Assembly: GCA_902800065.1 (NCBI GenBank)
Contig: CADCDE010000039.1
Location: 1 to 35,998 of the forward strand
Length of the DNA stretch: 35,998 bases
From: an uncultured Ruminococcus sp.
GTDB taxonomy: Bacteria > Bacillota > Clostridia > Oscillospirales > Acutalibacteraceae
Direction of reading: 5' to 3'
The notes beneath the pieces were generated by a model. The model did no database searches. It saw nothing but the letters and a program-made list of their open reading frames with translations, and was not told the DNA's origin. Both the position numbers and the translations under genes were made by a program. Shown one piece after another: positions 14,464-24,075 of the stretch. Numbering within the stretch: position 1 is the stretch's first letter; every line of letters starts with the position of its first letter.

Positions 14464-15306
14464 ATGGACAAATCAAAGGCTGTCGAACACAGCATTATAA
14501 CCAAATACAAGAAAACTCTTTTTCACAGATTCATAGGTGCAGTAAAAGATTATGAGCTTATTTCACAGGGCGATAAAATAGCCGTGTGTATATCGGGCGG
14601 TAAGGATTCCATGCTTTTAGCCAAACTCATGCAGGAACTTTCCATACACGGGGATTATCCTTTTGATATGGAATTTATCGTAATGGATCCCGGATATACT
14701 CCCCAAAACCGTCAAAGGATAATCGACAATTCAGAGATACTTAATATCCCGATAAGGATTTTTGAAACGGATATATTTGATTCAGTCGTGAATATAGAAA
14801 AAAATCCGTGTTATCTTTGTGCAAGAATGAGGAGAGGTCATTTATACAAATATGCTCAGTCATTGGGCTGTAATAAAATAGCCCTTGGACATCACTTTGA
14901 TGATGTCATTGAAACTATTTTAATGGGAATGTTGTACGGAGCTCAGATACAGACCATGATGCCGAGAATTAAAAGCACAAATTATGAGGGTATGGAGCTT
15001 ATAAGACCGATGTATTATATCCGTGAAAAGGATATTATTTCATGGAGAAATTACAATAATTTAGAATTTTTGCAGTGTGCTTGCAGATTCACCGAAAAAA
15101 ATGCACTGTCCGACGGCACAGGCGATTCAAAGCGTCAGGAGATAAAAAATCTTATCAAAGAAATGAAAAAAGTCAACCCGCAGGTTGACATAAATATATT
15201 CCGAAGTGTCGAAAGAGTAAATTTAAGTACTATAATCGGCTATTACAAAGAAGACGAGGAGCATAATTTTCTTGAAAACTTCCGTCAAGTGAGGAATGAG
15301 GAGTGA
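14464..15306 (+). CDS. ttcA: TtcA-family tRNA 2-thiolation ATPase
   Basis: The protein is an adenine-nucleotide alpha-hydrolase with the PP-loop CISGGKDSMLLAKL near residue 45. Downstream are CYLCARMRRG and a second Cys pair in QCACRF, the cysteines that hold the iron-sulfur cluster in TtcA. GHHFDDVIETILM is also conserved. TtcA adds sulfur to cytidine 32 of tRNA; in Firmicutes this TtcA/TilS-like branch is less studied, so the exact nucleotide is inferred. The ATG at 14464 follows GAGGTGAT. The last bases overlap the start of the EamA gene (GTGA type). Confidence 0.82.
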   Translation: MDKSKAVEHSIITKYKKTLFHRFIGAVKDYELISQGDKIAVCISGGKDSMLLAKLMQELSIHGDYPFDMEFIVMDPGYTPQNRQRIIDNSEILNIPIRIFETDIFDSVVNIEKNPCYLCARMRRGHLYKYAQSLGCNKIALGHHFDDVIETILMGMLYGAQIQTMMPRIKSTNYEGMELIRPMYYIREKDIISWRNYNNLEFLQCACRFTEKNALSDGTGDSKRQEIKNLIKEMKKVNPQVDINIFRSVERVNLSTIIGYYKEDEEHNFLENFRQVRNEE

Positions 15307-16203
15307 GGAGTGTGAAACATTCAATTCCAAAAGACATTTTGACCAATTCATTTTTCGTCACGGGAATTGCAGTATTCTGCACTCTTTTATGGGGAACGGC
15401 TTTTCCGGCTATCAAGATAGGCTATCGGCTTTTTGATATATCTTCGGGCGATACTCCTTCTATACTGATATTTGCAGGTACAAGATTTGCCATTGCAGGT
15501 CTTATAGTATTATCCATTGGACTTGTTAAAAATCCCCGAAAAATATTACTTCATAAAAAAGACATTATCCCTGTCGGCATACTTGGATTTTTTCAGACTT
15601 TTCTTCAATACTTATTACTGTATATCGGACTTACAAGCGTTTCGGGAACAAAATCCTCTCTTTTGACCTCTGTAGCGGCTTTCGGTTCGGTAATATTATC
15701 AGCGATTTTCTTCAAGTCCGACAAGCTCACTGTCAAAAAAATTCTCGGCTGTCTTGTGGGCATTTCCGGAATAGTTCTGATAACATTTTCGGGCGGAGAT
15801 ATCGGCGGATTCACTCTTGTCGGTGACGGTCTCGTTATACTCTCGAATTTGTCGGGAGCTTTCGGAAATATCATCAGCAAGAAAATATCAAACGAAAGGA
15901 ATCCCGTTCAGATATCAGGCTGGCAGTTGGTTATCGGCGGAACTGCACTTATCATATCTGGAATGATATTCGGCGGAAAGCTGATTTTTTATAATATCCA
16001 ATGCGTGATGATATTATTATATTTAGCATTCATGGCAGGAATAGCCTTCATGCTCTGGACAATGCTATTATTCCATAACAATGTCAGTAAAATTGCCGTG
16101 AATATTCCTCAATGAAAATATATTTACTCTCACAAATATAATTTCACTTTTGCTTGTATGCTCAGGAGTATTTCTTGTAAATTTCAAAAAAATCAAGGCA
16201 TGA
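15303..16203 (+). pseudogene. EamA/DMT-family transporter, disrupted near the C-terminus
   Basis: The N-terminal part encodes an EamA-type drug/metabolite transporter with about eight helices (LLWGTAFPAIKIGYR, SLLTSVAAFGSVILSAIFF, LSGAFGNIISKKIS, WTMLLFHNNVSKIAV). The frame then stops at 16115 after VNIPQ. In the +1 frame the expected end resumes as FLNENIFTL and continues to LLVCSGIFLVNFKKIKA, stopping at 16203. Residues normally linking the two (about 15, including most of one helix) are absent, so a deletion of roughly 44 bases broke the gene. The start is a GTG at 15303 or 15312. Sequencing error is possible. Confidence 0.8.
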
Positions 16204-16223
16204 TTTTTTCAATCATGCCTTTT
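16195..16223. terminator. Bidirectional terminator between EamA and clpX
   Basis: Arms AAGGCATGATT and AATCATGCCTT are perfect complements around TTTTC, followed by a T-run on the plus strand and by ATTTTTTT on the minus strand. It serves the convergent EamA remnant and clpX. Confidence 0.88.
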
Positions 16224-16226
16224 TTA

Positions 16227-17552
16227 TTATGATCTTTTTTTCTTTGTAGTAGTGCTGCTCTTCTTTGAAGAAAATTTTTCTGATGCGAGCTTCTTGATAA
16301 TGCTTTTTTTATTTTCGGCACGTTCAAATTCAGGCTCACTCTTTTTTGTGACAACATCAGCAGTTATCGTTATCTTAACGATAGTCTCGTCTGACGGCAC
16401 TTCATACATGAGTTTTTTAAGGATATCCTCCATTATTGAACGGAGTCCTCTTGCACCTGTATGACGCTCAATAGCTTTTTGGGCTATTTTTGAAAGTGCT
16501 TCATCTGTGAATATAAGCTCTACACCGTCAAGCTCAAACAATTTCTGATACTGCTTTACAAGTGAATCCTTGGGTTCCTTGAGTATCCTTACAAGAGCAT
16601 TTTCATCAAGACCGTTAAGAGCCGTTATAACAGGAAGTCTGCCAACAAGCTCGGGGATAAGTCCGAATTTTACCAAGTCCTGCGGGATAACATCAGACAT
16701 CCAGCTTGTTGTATCAAGCTCTGTCTTCGTCTTTATCTCCGCATTAAAGCCGAGACTTGATGAATCCATTCTTTTTTCGACAGTCTTTTCAAGTCCGTCA
16801 AAGGCACCACCGCATATGAACAGGATATTTGAGGTATTTATCTGTATGAACTCCTGCTGTGGATGCTTTCTTCCTCCCTGCGGGGGAACATTTGAGACAG
16901 TACCCTCAACTATCTTGAGCAATGCCTGCTGTACGCCCTCACCGCTTACATCTCTCGTTATTGACGGATTTTCCGATTTTCTTGCTATCTTGTCTATTTC
17001 ATCAATGTATATTATTCCACGTTCAGCACGCTTTATATCATAATCAGCCGCCTGTATCAGACGGAGAAGGATATTTTCAACGTCTTCACCGACATATCCT
17101 GCTTCTGTGAGAGTAGTTGCATCCGCTATTGCAAAAGGTACATCAAGTATTTTGGCAAGTGTCTGTGCAAGGAGAGTTTTTCCAACACCTGACGGTCCAA
17201 GCATCAATATATTGCTCTTATTGAGAGCAACTCCGTCATCATCAGGATAATTTATCCTCTTGTAATGATTGTATACAGATACTGCAAGTGAGACTTTGGC
17301 TTCATCCTGTCCGATGACATATTCATCCAGCTTTTCCTTTATTTCCTGCGGCTTCGGAAGTCTGTCAAGGTTCTTGAAGAAATCGTCATCCGATTCTTCA
17401 GGGACTTTCGTGTCAAAGTCAGGCTCTATTATTGACATACAGAGCTTTACGCACTCATCACATATATATACTCCTGCACCCTGTATCATTTTGCCTACAA
17501 TATTCTGCGGTTTTCCGCAAAAGGAACAGCGTATCTCTTCTTTTTTAGGCAT
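16227..17552 (-). CDS. clpX: ClpX, ATP-dependent unfoldase
   Basis: The N-terminal zinc-binding domain uses CSFC and CDEC near residues 9-34. The AAA+ domain has Walker A GPSGVGKT, Walker [10 protein letters not shown], the GYVGEDVE pore/linker stretch and the sensor region [13 protein letters not shown]. ClpX unfolds substrates and feeds them into ClpP. The ATG at 17552 follows AAGGAG by nine bases and gives the usual start [12 protein letters not shown]. The tail ends in a Lys/Ser/Thr-rich extension. It lies 13 bases after clpP. Confidence 0.98.
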   Translation of the reverse strand: MPKKEEIRCSFCGKPQNIVGKMIQGAGVYICDECVKLCMSIIEPDFDTKVPEESDDDFFKNLDRLPKPQEIKEKLDEYVIGQDEAKVSLAVSVYNHYKRINYPDDDGVALNKSNILMLGPSGVGKTLLAQTLAKILDVPFAIADATTLTEAGYVGEDVENILLRLIQAADYDIKRAERGIIYIDEIDKIARKSENPSITRDVSGEGVQQALLKIVEGTVSNVPPQGGRKHPQQEFIQINTSNILFICGGAFDGLEKTVEKRMDSSSLGFNAEIKTKTELDTTSWMSDVIPQDLVKFGLIPELVGRLPVITALNGLDENALVRILKEPKDSLVKQYQKLFELDGVELIFTDEALSKIAQKAIERHTGARGLRSIMEDILKKLMYEVPSDETIVKITITADVVTKKSEPEFERAENKKSIIKKLASEKFSSKKSSTTTKKKRS

Positions 17553-17565
17553 TTCTTGAAACTCC

Positions 17566-18147
17566 TTATCGTTTTGTAATGACCTTATCGATAAGACCGT
17601 ATTCAAGTGCCTGCTGTGCTGTCATAAAGTTGTCTCTTTCCGTATCTTTGGCGATAATATCATAGGGCTGACCTGTTTTTTCAGCGAGTATGGTATTGAG
17701 CTTTTTCTTTGTCTGAATGATGTGGTCAGCGTGTATCATGATGTCAGTTGCCTGACCTTGTGCACCGCCGCTGGGCTGATGTATCATTATATCGCTGTTC
17801 GGAAGTGCATAACGCTTGCCCTTTGTACCTGCTGCAAGGAGAAATGCTCCCATGCTTGCTGCCATGCCCATGCAGATAGTCGATACATCACACTTGATGT
17901 ACTGCATGGTATCATAGATAGCCATACCGTCAGTTACAGAACCACCCGGACTGTTTATATACAGGCTTATATCCTTTGTAGAGTCCTGTCCCTCAAGGTA
18001 CAGGAGCTGTGCTACGATAAGGCTTGCTGTCACGTTGTTTACTTCCTCTGTGAGCATGATTATTCTGTCATTGAGAAGTCTTGAATAGATGTCATATGAA
18101 CGCTCACCACGGTTTGTCTGTTCAATTACATAAGGTATTGTTGCCAT
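17566..18147 (-). CDS. clpP: ClpP protease subunit
   Basis: The 193-residue protein has the catalytic Ser98 in [12 protein letters not shown], His123 in [10 protein letters not shown] and the Asp in KDTERDNFM. The oxyanion/handle features YINSPGGSV are present, and the length is standard. It forms a two-ring tetradecamer with ClpX. AGGAGG precedes the ATG. It lies between tig and clpX, the usual order in Firmicutes. Confidence 0.98.
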   Translation of the reverse strand: MATIPYVIEQTNRGERSYDIYSRLLNDRIIMLTEEVNNVTASLIVAQLLYLEGQDSTKDISLYINSPGGSVTDGMAIYDTMQYIKCDVSTICMGMAASMGAFLLAAGTKGKRYALPNSDIMIHQPSGGAQGQATDIMIHADHIIQTKKKLNTILAEKTGQPYDIIAKDTERDNFMTAQQALEYGLIDKVITKR

Positions 18148-18181
18148 TATAAAAAACCTCCTGATTTCATATATTCATATA

Positions 18182-18209
18182 CGGGCAATTTTTATAAAAA
18201 AACCGCCCG
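18182..18209 (-). other. Hairpin in the tig-clpP gap
   Basis: CGGGCGGTTTTT and AAAAATTGCCCG pair over 12 bp (two G-U). No T-run follows on the minus strand, so it looks more like an mRNA-stabilising or processing stem than a terminator. Confidence 0.5.
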
Positions 18210-18250
18210 CACATCTAATTTATATAATTAACCTGAAATGCTTTGTTTAA

Positions 18251-19537
18251 TCATGCTTCTGTATATACAGCAGCATTTTCAACAAGCGCAAGAGCCTTTG
18301 CAGTTTCAAGGTCACTCTTTATATCCTTTGCAGGGAAAACACCCTTGACCTTATCAACTTCTACCTTGTAGTTGTCTGCAAGCTCCTTATATTTGTTTTC
18401 AACTTCCTCGTCGGTAACTTCAATGTTTTCAAGCTTTGCAATTTTCTTGAGAGCAAGTCTTACCTTTACCTGTGATACTGCTCTGTCATAGTAGGTCTGA
18501 TGGAGAACATCATCTGTAAGTCCTGTATATTCCATATATGTCTTGAGATCTATGCCCTGCATACGAAGATTCATTTCAAACTCGTCAACAAGATTGTCTA
18601 CCTGATTTTCATACATTACCTCAGGTACCTCTGCCTGCATGAGTTCAGCGAGCTTATCAGCTACCTGACGCTCCTTGTCTGATTCTGCATTCTTTTTCTT
18701 GTCCTCTGCGAGCTTCTCTCTGATATCAGCCTTATATGCGTCTATTGTATCAAACTCACTTACATCCTTGACAAAATCCTCATTGAACTCAGGAAGCTCA
18801 CGAGTCTGTATCTTATGGAGCTTTATCTCAAACTGTACAGGCTGACCTTTGAGTTCCTCTACCTGATAGTTTTCGGGGAATGTTACATCTATTGTGAATT
18901 CCTCGCCGACACTGTGACCGACAACTGCATCCTCAAAGCCCGGGATAAATGCACCGCTTCCAAGTGTAAGATTATAATTTTCAGCAGTGCCGCCCTCGAA
19001 AGGCTCACCGTCTTTAATGCCCTTGAAGTCGATAACAACTGTATCCTCATTCTGAGCAGGTCTGTCTGTTACCTCTACAAGACGGCTGTTTCTCTGACGT
19101 ACCTTCTTAATTTCAGCCTCTATATCCTCATCTGTGACCTCTGTTGATACAGGCTTTACAGCTATTCCCATATAGTTCTCGATAGTTACCTCAGGCTCAA
19201 CAGTAAGTTTTGTTTTGATAACAAGAGCTTCGCTGTCAGCTTTTTCTATCTCAACATCAGGCTTATCTTTTACTACCTCAAGACCTGCCTCTGCTATTGC
19301 AAATTCAAGTGCTGACGGATAGAGTTCATTTATAGCATCCTCATAGAAAACACCCTTGCCGTACATTTTTTCGATCATTGCACGGGGAGCCTTGCCCTTT
19401 CTGAAGCCCGGGATATTGATATTCTTAACTTCCTTTTTGTAAACAGCATTTACGGTTTTCATAAAAGTCTCGCCGTCTATCTCAATAACGAGTTCATAAC
19501 GGTTTGTTTCAACTTTGTTTGATGATACAAGTTTCAT
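18251..19537 (-). CDS. tig: Trigger factor chaperone
   Basis: The 428-residue protein has the ribosome-binding signature GFRKGKAPRAMIEKMYG near residue 45, a central FKBP-like domain (DTVVIDFKGIKDGEPFEGG, GSGAFIPGFEDAVVGHSVGE) and a helical C-terminal chaperone domain. It binds ribosomes at the exit tunnel and helps early folding. GGAGG precedes the start. A consensus promoter lies at 19579-19607. It heads the tig-clpP-clpX cluster. Confidence 0.97.
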   Translation of the reverse strand: MKLVSSNKVETNRYELVIEIDGETFMKTVNAVYKKEVKNINIPGFRKGKAPRAMIEKMYGKGVFYEDAINELYPSALEFAIAEAGLEVVKDKPDVEIEKADSEALVIKTKLTVEPEVTIENYMGIAVKPVSTEVTDEDIEAEIKKVRQRNSRLVEVTDRPAQNEDTVVIDFKGIKDGEPFEGGTAENYNLTLGSGAFIPGFEDAVVGHSVGEEFTIDVTFPENYQVEELKGQPVQFEIKLHKIQTRELPEFNEDFVKDVSEFDTIDAYKADIREKLAEDKKKNAESDKERQVADKLAELMQAEVPEVMYENQVDNLVDEFEMNLRMQGIDLKTYMEYTGLTDDVLHQTYYDRAVSQVKVRLALKKIAKLENIEVTDEEVENKYKELADNYKVEVDKVKGVFPAKDIKSDLETAKALALVENAAVYTEA

Positions 19538-19578
19538 TTTTTAATTTCCTCCAAATTTTTATTGAAAAATCAATAAAG

Positions 19579-19607
19579 ATTATAACACATAATTATTGAT
19601 TTATCAA
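19579..19607 (-). promoter_or_regulatory. Sigma-A promoter of tig
   Basis: Minus-strand TTGATA (19607-19602) and TATAAT (19584-19579) are 17 bp apart. It sits immediately after the stop codon of the phosphohydrolase gene at 19611. Confidence 0.78.
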
Positions 19608-19610
19608 GAT

Positions 19611-20297
19611 TTATTTTATAGACACAGGGGTAAATTTTATATAATCACAGGCTATCAGCCTAAATTTTATTCCATCCTTCTCACCATTGAAGGCTTTTTT
19701 GGCTGCATTTCCCTCATGGACATGACCGTAGAAGCATTTTTTGATATTATACTCTCTCAGAACATTCATTATTTCCTCACACTCGATATTATTATATATC
19801 GGCGGATAATGAAGAAATACAACAGGCTCATAGCCGTCTTTTATTGCAGGTTCTATCGACATTTTCAGTCTGCCGACCTCTCTTTTGAGTATCAGCATAT
19901 CCTCATCCTTCTCTGCATCATAAAACCAGCCTCTTGTTCCGCATATTGCCGTATCTTCAACCACAAAATAATTATTATGCAGTATCCTTACACTGTCAAA
20001 GCCGTTATCGACAAGATACCTGTCCATTTTTGATTTGGTTGTCCACCAGTAATCATGATTCCCTTTGAGAATTATCTTTTTGCCGTTGAGCTCCTGTATG
20101 AATTGAAAATCCCTGTTTATTTCCTGCAATTTCATTGCCCATGATATATCCCCTGCTATTACAACAGTGTCATCAGGCTCAACAACTCTCTGCCAATTCT
20201 GCTTTATACGCTCGGTGTAATTTTCCCAGCCTCTGAAAACCTCCATAGACTTGTCTTCCCCAAATGACAGGTGCAGGTCAGCTATCGTATATATCAT
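19611..20297 (-). CDS. Calcineurin-like phosphohydrolase
   Basis: The five metallophosphoesterase motifs are all visible: ADLHLS at the N-terminus, VIAGDISWA, LKGNHDYWW, VFLHYPPI and FYGHVHEG. They bind two metal ions. The length (228 residues) and the WFYDAEKDED stretch fit the COG1768 type of predicted phosphohydrolases. Substrate unknown. It starts ten bases after the thrC stop, so it is probably co-transcribed with thrC. Confidence 0.87.
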   Translation of the reverse strand: MIYTIADLHLSFGEDKSMEVFRGWENYTERIKQNWQRVVEPDDTVVIAGDISWAMKLQEINRDFQFIQELNGKKIILKGNHDYWWTTKSKMDRYLVDNGFDSVRILHNNYFVVEDTAICGTRGWFYDAEKDEDMLILKREVGRLKMSIEPAIKDGYEPVVFLHYPPIYNNIECEEIMNVLREYNIKKCFYGHVHEGNAAKKAFNGEKDGIKFRLIACDYIKFTPVSIK

Positions 20298-20307
20298 TCA
20301 GATAACC

Positions 20308-21813
20308 TCATTTTATTGAAAGGCTGTCAAGGACTGTTTTCGGCATTTCATCAACTTCACACTCAAATGTAAATCTTACCTCTGCATTTTTGAGAACTGC
20401 CAACGGTGCAGGTATAGCCGTCTTTGTTTTAGCCGAAAGCTCATCTACCATTGCAAATTCATCTTCGGGAAGCTTTTCATCAGTAATAGCTGTCAGAACG
20501 CTCTGTGCAAATTTATAAGGACTTGCAGTTGAAGCAAGTATAACGGGTGTTGTATCGCCTGTTTCGCTGACATACTGCTGATATACATTCACTGCAACCG
20601 CTGTATGTGTATCGCACAGATAATTCTCATTCTCATAAAGGTCTTTTATCGTCTTCTGTGTATTTTCGTCATCACAGAAGCCGCCCCAGAAATATTTGTC
20701 AAGCTGTGCCTTAACATCATTATCAACCGTATATTTGCCCTCGCTTGAAAGTGCTTTCATCAGTTCAGCAACTTTAACATCATTTTCACCTGTGAGATGA
20801 TAGAGAAGTCTCTCAAGATTACTTGACACAAGAATATCCATTGACGGTGACATCGTTGTATAGAATTTTCTCTGCTTATCGTAAGTACCTGTCTTTATGA
20901 AATCTGTCAATACATTGTTTGAGTTTGATGCACAGATAAATTTCTTTACAGGAAGTCCCATATTCATTGCATAGAATGATGCAAGGATATTACCGAAATT
21001 ACCTGTAGGCACTGCAACATTTACATTGTCACCTGCATTTATCTTGCCCTCATTGACCATATCACAGTAAGCAGAAAAATAATAAACTATCTGCGGAAGA
21101 AGTCTGCCCCAGTTGATTGAATTTGCACTTGAAAACAGCATATTATTTTCAGCCAACTTTTCTTTTATATCATTATTTGTGAATATCTTTTTAACGCCTG
21201 TCTGAGCATCATCAAAATTACCCTTGATTGCAACTACACTGACATTATTGCCTTTCTGTGTAGCCATCTGACGCTTCTGCATGGAGCTTACACCGTCAAC
21301 GGGATAGAATACCATTATTTTTACACCGTCAACATCTTTGAAGCCCTCCAAAGCTGCCTTACCTGTATCACCGCTTGTTGCAACAAGTATAACTGCTTCT
21401 TTTCCGTTGTATGCTTTTTTAACAGATTTCGTCAGCAAATGCGGAAGTATCTGCAAAGCCATATCTTTGAATGCACAGGTCGGACCATGCCACAGTTCAA
21501 GTACAGCCATTTTTGATGCACCGCTCTCAATATAAGAGATAGGTGACGGATTATCCGAACCAAATTTTGCAGCCGTATAAGCACTGTCTACACTCTCGTT
21601 AATTTCCTCAACAGTAAAATCGGAGAGAAAATCTCCCATGATTTTCTTTGCTCTGCCCCTGTAATCAAGCTCGCACAATGCCTTTATCTCGTCAAGCGAA
21701 TATTTCGGGAGTGACTGCGGTACAAAAAGACCGCCCTCGTTTGAGATACCCTGTGCAATAGCCTGTGACGCTGAAACAACCGTATTTTTATTTCTCGTAC
21801 TGTTGTAATTCAT
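20308..21813 (-). CDS. thrC: Threonine synthase
   Basis: The 501-residue protein has the N-terminal YNSTRNKN and SNEGGLFVP, the PLP-binding lysine 116 in GPTCAFKDMALQ, and the phosphate-binding ATSGDTGKAALEGF. It converts O-phosphohomoserine to threonine. It is the long form of the family. The ATG at 21813 follows AAGGA by nine bases; the longer frame reads through the promoter region. A good promoter lies at 21873-21902. No T-box or other attenuator is seen in the short leader. Confidence 0.95.
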   Translation of the reverse strand: MNYNSTRNKNTVVSASQAIAQGISNEGGLFVPQSLPKYSLDEIKALCELDYRGRAKKIMGDFLSDFTVEEINESVDSAYTAAKFGSDNPSPISYIESGASKMAVLELWHGPTCAFKDMALQILPHLLTKSVKKAYNGKEAVILVATSGDTGKAALEGFKDVDGVKIMVFYPVDGVSSMQKRQMATQKGNNVSVVAIKGNFDDAQTGVKKIFTNNDIKEKLAENNMLFSSANSINWGRLLPQIVYYFSAYCDMVNEGKINAGDNVNVAVPTGNFGNILASFYAMNMGLPVKKFICASNSNNVLTDFIKTGTYDKQRKFYTTMSPSMDILVSSNLERLLYHLTGENDVKVAELMKALSSEGKYTVDNDVKAQLDKYFWGGFCDDENTQKTIKDLYENENYLCDTHTAVAVNVYQQYVSETGDTTPVILASTASPYKFAQSVLTAITDEKLPEDEFAMVDELSAKTKTAIPAPLAVLKNAEVRFTFECEVDEMPKTVLDSLSIK

Positions 21814-21872
21814 CTTAATAATTCCTTCTTTCTTTATTTTTGGAATCAAGCCGTAAACGACCTGACTTTTAA

Positions 21873-21902
21873 ATAATACACCATAAACATACATTCTGTC
21901 AA
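21873..21902 (-). promoter_or_regulatory. Sigma-A promoter of thrC
   Basis: Minus-strand TTGACA (21902-21897) and TATTAT (21878-21873) are 18 bp apart, about 60 bases before the thrC start. Confidence 0.72.
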
Positions 21903-21938
21903 ATGTTTAGAGCATTTTTTTAATAAATTTTATCTCCA

Positions 21939-22427
21939 TTAAATGATTTTTTCATACAAACCCAACTCTGCCCCATACCATGTACGACAGTCATCTTCAT
22001 AAAAATCTTCAACCCAACATATTCCAAAAACAAAATATTCTGTTTTTGTACCCTGATTCTGAATATAACTTATGCCGTATTCCTCAAACTGCACACCATA
22101 ATCAAATTTATTTCCTGCAAAATACGGTTCATCATCAAAACGTTCACCTTTTACGCCAATCGACAAATCCATTTTTGAACGGACAAATTCTATTACTTCA
22201 AAATCTTCATCACCGTCATGCTGTATTTCCACATCATTCGATATATCTTTTATACAGCATGAAATAATATGTTCTTTGTTGTCATTGATACGGTCTGTTT
22301 TTATCATATACCGTCCTGTAACTTGCTTTCCGATAACTTCATTGTCCAACTTTATAAAATTATAATCTGTTTCCTGACCGTCAATAAATATTCCTATTTC
22401 TCCAAACGGTGTCTTTATTTTATCCAT
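21939..22427 (-). CDS. Orphan acidic protein
   Basis: The 162-residue protein is acidic, has no signal peptide or membrane segment, and is not recognised. It starts KTPFGEIGIFIDGQETDYNF, has alternating beta-like stretches, and ends EDFYEDDCRTWYGAELGLYEKII. Its size, acidity and position after accessory genes recall immunity-type proteins, but no toxin is adjacent, so this is only a hint. The ATG at 22427 follows AGGTG by six bases; an in-frame GTG at 22436 is part of the ribosome site. It abuts the dipeptidase stop and is probably coupled to it. Confidence 0.75.
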   Translation of the reverse strand: MDKIKTPFGEIGIFIDGQETDYNFIKLDNEVIGKQVTGRYMIKTDRINDNKEHIISCCIKDISNDVEIQHDGDEDFEVIEFVRSKMDLSIGVKGERFDDEPYFAGNKFDYGVQFEEYGISYIQNQGTKTEYFVFGICWVEDFYEDDCRTWYGAELGLYEKII

Positions 22428-22432
22428 ATTTA

Positions 22433-23347
22433 TCACCTGCTGAAAAATTCAAACGCATTATTGAAAAATATGTCTTCAACAACACTCTCACTGTAATGTT
22501 TCAAAAACATTTCATAAAGTTCTCCCATTTTCTCAATGCCGTTCAAATCTTTCGGCACGTCTGCACCGTCAAAGTCTCCGCCCATTGCAACGACCTTTTC
22601 ACCACCAAGCAACAAAAAATATTCTGCCATTCTCAATACATCATACATTGATGACTTTTCAGCTTTATCATTCAGAAAATCAATGCAGAAATTCAGTCCA
22701 ACAAGTCCTCCGCTTTTCTTGATTATATCAAACTGACTGTCCGATAAATTCCTCTTATGTGAACATATTTTCTTTGCATTTGAATGTGATGCGACCAACG
22801 GACTCTCGGCTGTTTCAGCGACATCATAAAACAATCTTTCGCTTGCATGGGATATATCCAAGATAATCTTATTTCTTTCAAGCTCCTTAACAGCTTTTCT
22901 GCCAAACTCCGACAAGCCCTTTGAATCCTCGACTCCCACTCCGTCACCCAATTCATTTGTGCCGTTCCATGTGAGAGTCATCATCTTAACGCCCATATCA
23001 GCGTATTTTTTGATATTCTCCAATTTTCCGCCAATTGCCGCACCGCTTTCAACCGTCAATACAACACCTGTTTTACCGACACTTTCAAAATCATCTCTTG
23101 TAACGCACTTTATTATATCAGTATTTTTTATTTGTTCATCTAATTTCCCGACACAGCCCGAAAATAATTTTTCTGCACTCTCTCCCCTGTATTCATCGGG
23201 AATCCATACAGCAAGACACTGTATATATTTATCAATATATTTTGATTTATTGAATGATATATGGAACTCATCATTGAAAAGAGTACTCTTTTCGGTATAA
23301 GCCCTGTAAAGCGTATCACAATGCAAGTCAAACAGATTCATTGTCAT
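22433..23347 (-). CDS. Membrane-dipeptidase-family (M19) dipeptidase
   Basis: The protein is a metal-dependent TIM-barrel dipeptidase. The zinc ligands of the family are visible: FDLHCDT at the N-terminus, Glu in LTVESG, the histidines in DISHAS and ASHSNAKK, and Asp in GGDFDGAD. There is no signal peptide, so it is cytoplasmic despite the family name. Starts are crowded (ATG at 23350, 23347 and 23341 after AGGAG); 23347 has the best spacing. The start overlaps the preceding acetyltransferase gene by about 20 bases. Confidence 0.88.
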   Translation of the reverse strand: MTMNLFDLHCDTLYRAYTEKSTLFNDEFHISFNKSKYIDKYIQCLAVWIPDEYRGESAEKLFSGCVGKLDEQIKNTDIIKCVTRDDFESVGKTGVVLTVESGAAIGGKLENIKKYADMGVKMMTLTWNGTNELGDGVGVEDSKGLSEFGRKAVKELERNKIILDISHASERLFYDVAETAESPLVASHSNAKKICSHKRNLSDSQFDIIKKSGGLVGLNFCIDFLNDKAEKSSMYDVLRMAEYFLLLGGEKVVAMGGDFDGADVPKDLNGIEKMGELYEMFLKHYSESVVEDIFFNNAFEFFSR

Positions 23348-24014
23348 CATCACTCCTGAAAGGATATCTATGATTATCTTTGCTTTCTTTCCAAGTTTTT
23401 TTCATATCCTCAAAGGCTTCATCATCAAACTTTTTATCTTTGAAATAATATGCAATGTCATCATCTGTAATTTCCCTGATGACCTTGCAGGGATTGCCAA
23501 AAGCAACACTCCATGACGGAATATCCTTTGTTACGACTGAACCTGCACCTATCACAACATTATCGCCTATGTTAACACCTGCACATATAACTGTATTTCC
23601 GCCTATCCAGACATTATTACCTATATGGACTTCCTCTGAATACATATAGCCCGTATTTCTGCAAGCCGGATGTATCGGATGTCCCACCGCATATATAGAT
23701 ACATTAGGGGCAAACAAGCAGTAATCCCCTATTATTATCTTGGCACAATCAAGCATAGTGCAATTATAATTTATGAAACATTTATGTCCCACTTCAATAT
23801 TCACACCGTAATCACAATAAAAAGGTGGATTTACTCTTACATGACCGGCACATTTTCCGAAAAGCTCCTTTACAACTTCTTCTACGCCGTCAAAGTCGCT
23901 TGTATCCATTGTATTCAGCTTGTGCGTCAGCTTTCTTGCATGTATCTCCTGTTCATACACCGATTTATCAGATTTATAGACCATGCCTTTATCTCGTCTT
24001 TCATTGTTATCCAC
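23328..24014 (-). CDS. Maltose/galactoside O-acetyltransferase-like protein, copy A
   Basis: A left-handed beta-helix acyltransferase of the LacA/Maa type: an N-terminal helical cap (ERRDKGMVYKSDKSVYEQ) and hexapeptide repeats (VWIGGNTVICAGVNIGDNVVIGAGSVVTKDIP), with the catalytic His in AVGHPIHPACR. It moves acetyl from acetyl-CoA to a sugar. The GTG at 24014 is preferred: AAGGAG precedes it by nine bases, and the ATG at 24023 lies inside that ribosome site. A close paralogue lies directly upstream (24061-24741). The gene has its own promoter at 24047-24075. Confidence 0.88.
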   Translation of the reverse strand: MDNNERRDKGMVYKSDKSVYEQEIHARKLTHKLNTMDTSDFDGVEEVVKELFGKCAGHVRVNPPFYCDYGVNIEVGHKCFINYNCTMLDCAKIIIGDYCLFAPNVSIYAVGHPIHPACRNTGYMYSEEVHIGNNVWIGGNTVICAGVNIGDNVVIGAGSVVTKDIPSWSVAFGNPCKVIREITDDDIAYYFKDKKFDDEAFEDMKKTWKESKDNHRYPFRSDDDNESV

Positions 24015-24046
24015 CAAAAACATCTCCTTTATTTTTTTTGGTAAAT

Positions 24047-24075
24047 ATTATAATATCTTTTCATTGATTTGACAA
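24047..24075 (-). promoter_or_regulatory. Sigma-A promoter of acetyltransferase copy A
   Basis: Minus-strand TTGTCA (24075-24070) and TATAAT (24052-24047) are 17 bp apart. The -35 lies inside the last codons of copy B. Confidence 0.68.

Noticed and set aside
15285..15315. GAGGART heptamer repeat at the ttcA-EamA join, similar to the spoIIIAD-AE join
   Set aside because: Explained by overlapping ribosome sites and stop/start codons; too short to call a repeat family.
21814..21872. T-box or threonine attenuator in front of thrC
   Set aside because: The leader is only about 50 bases, with no specifier loop, no T-box sequence and no terminator.
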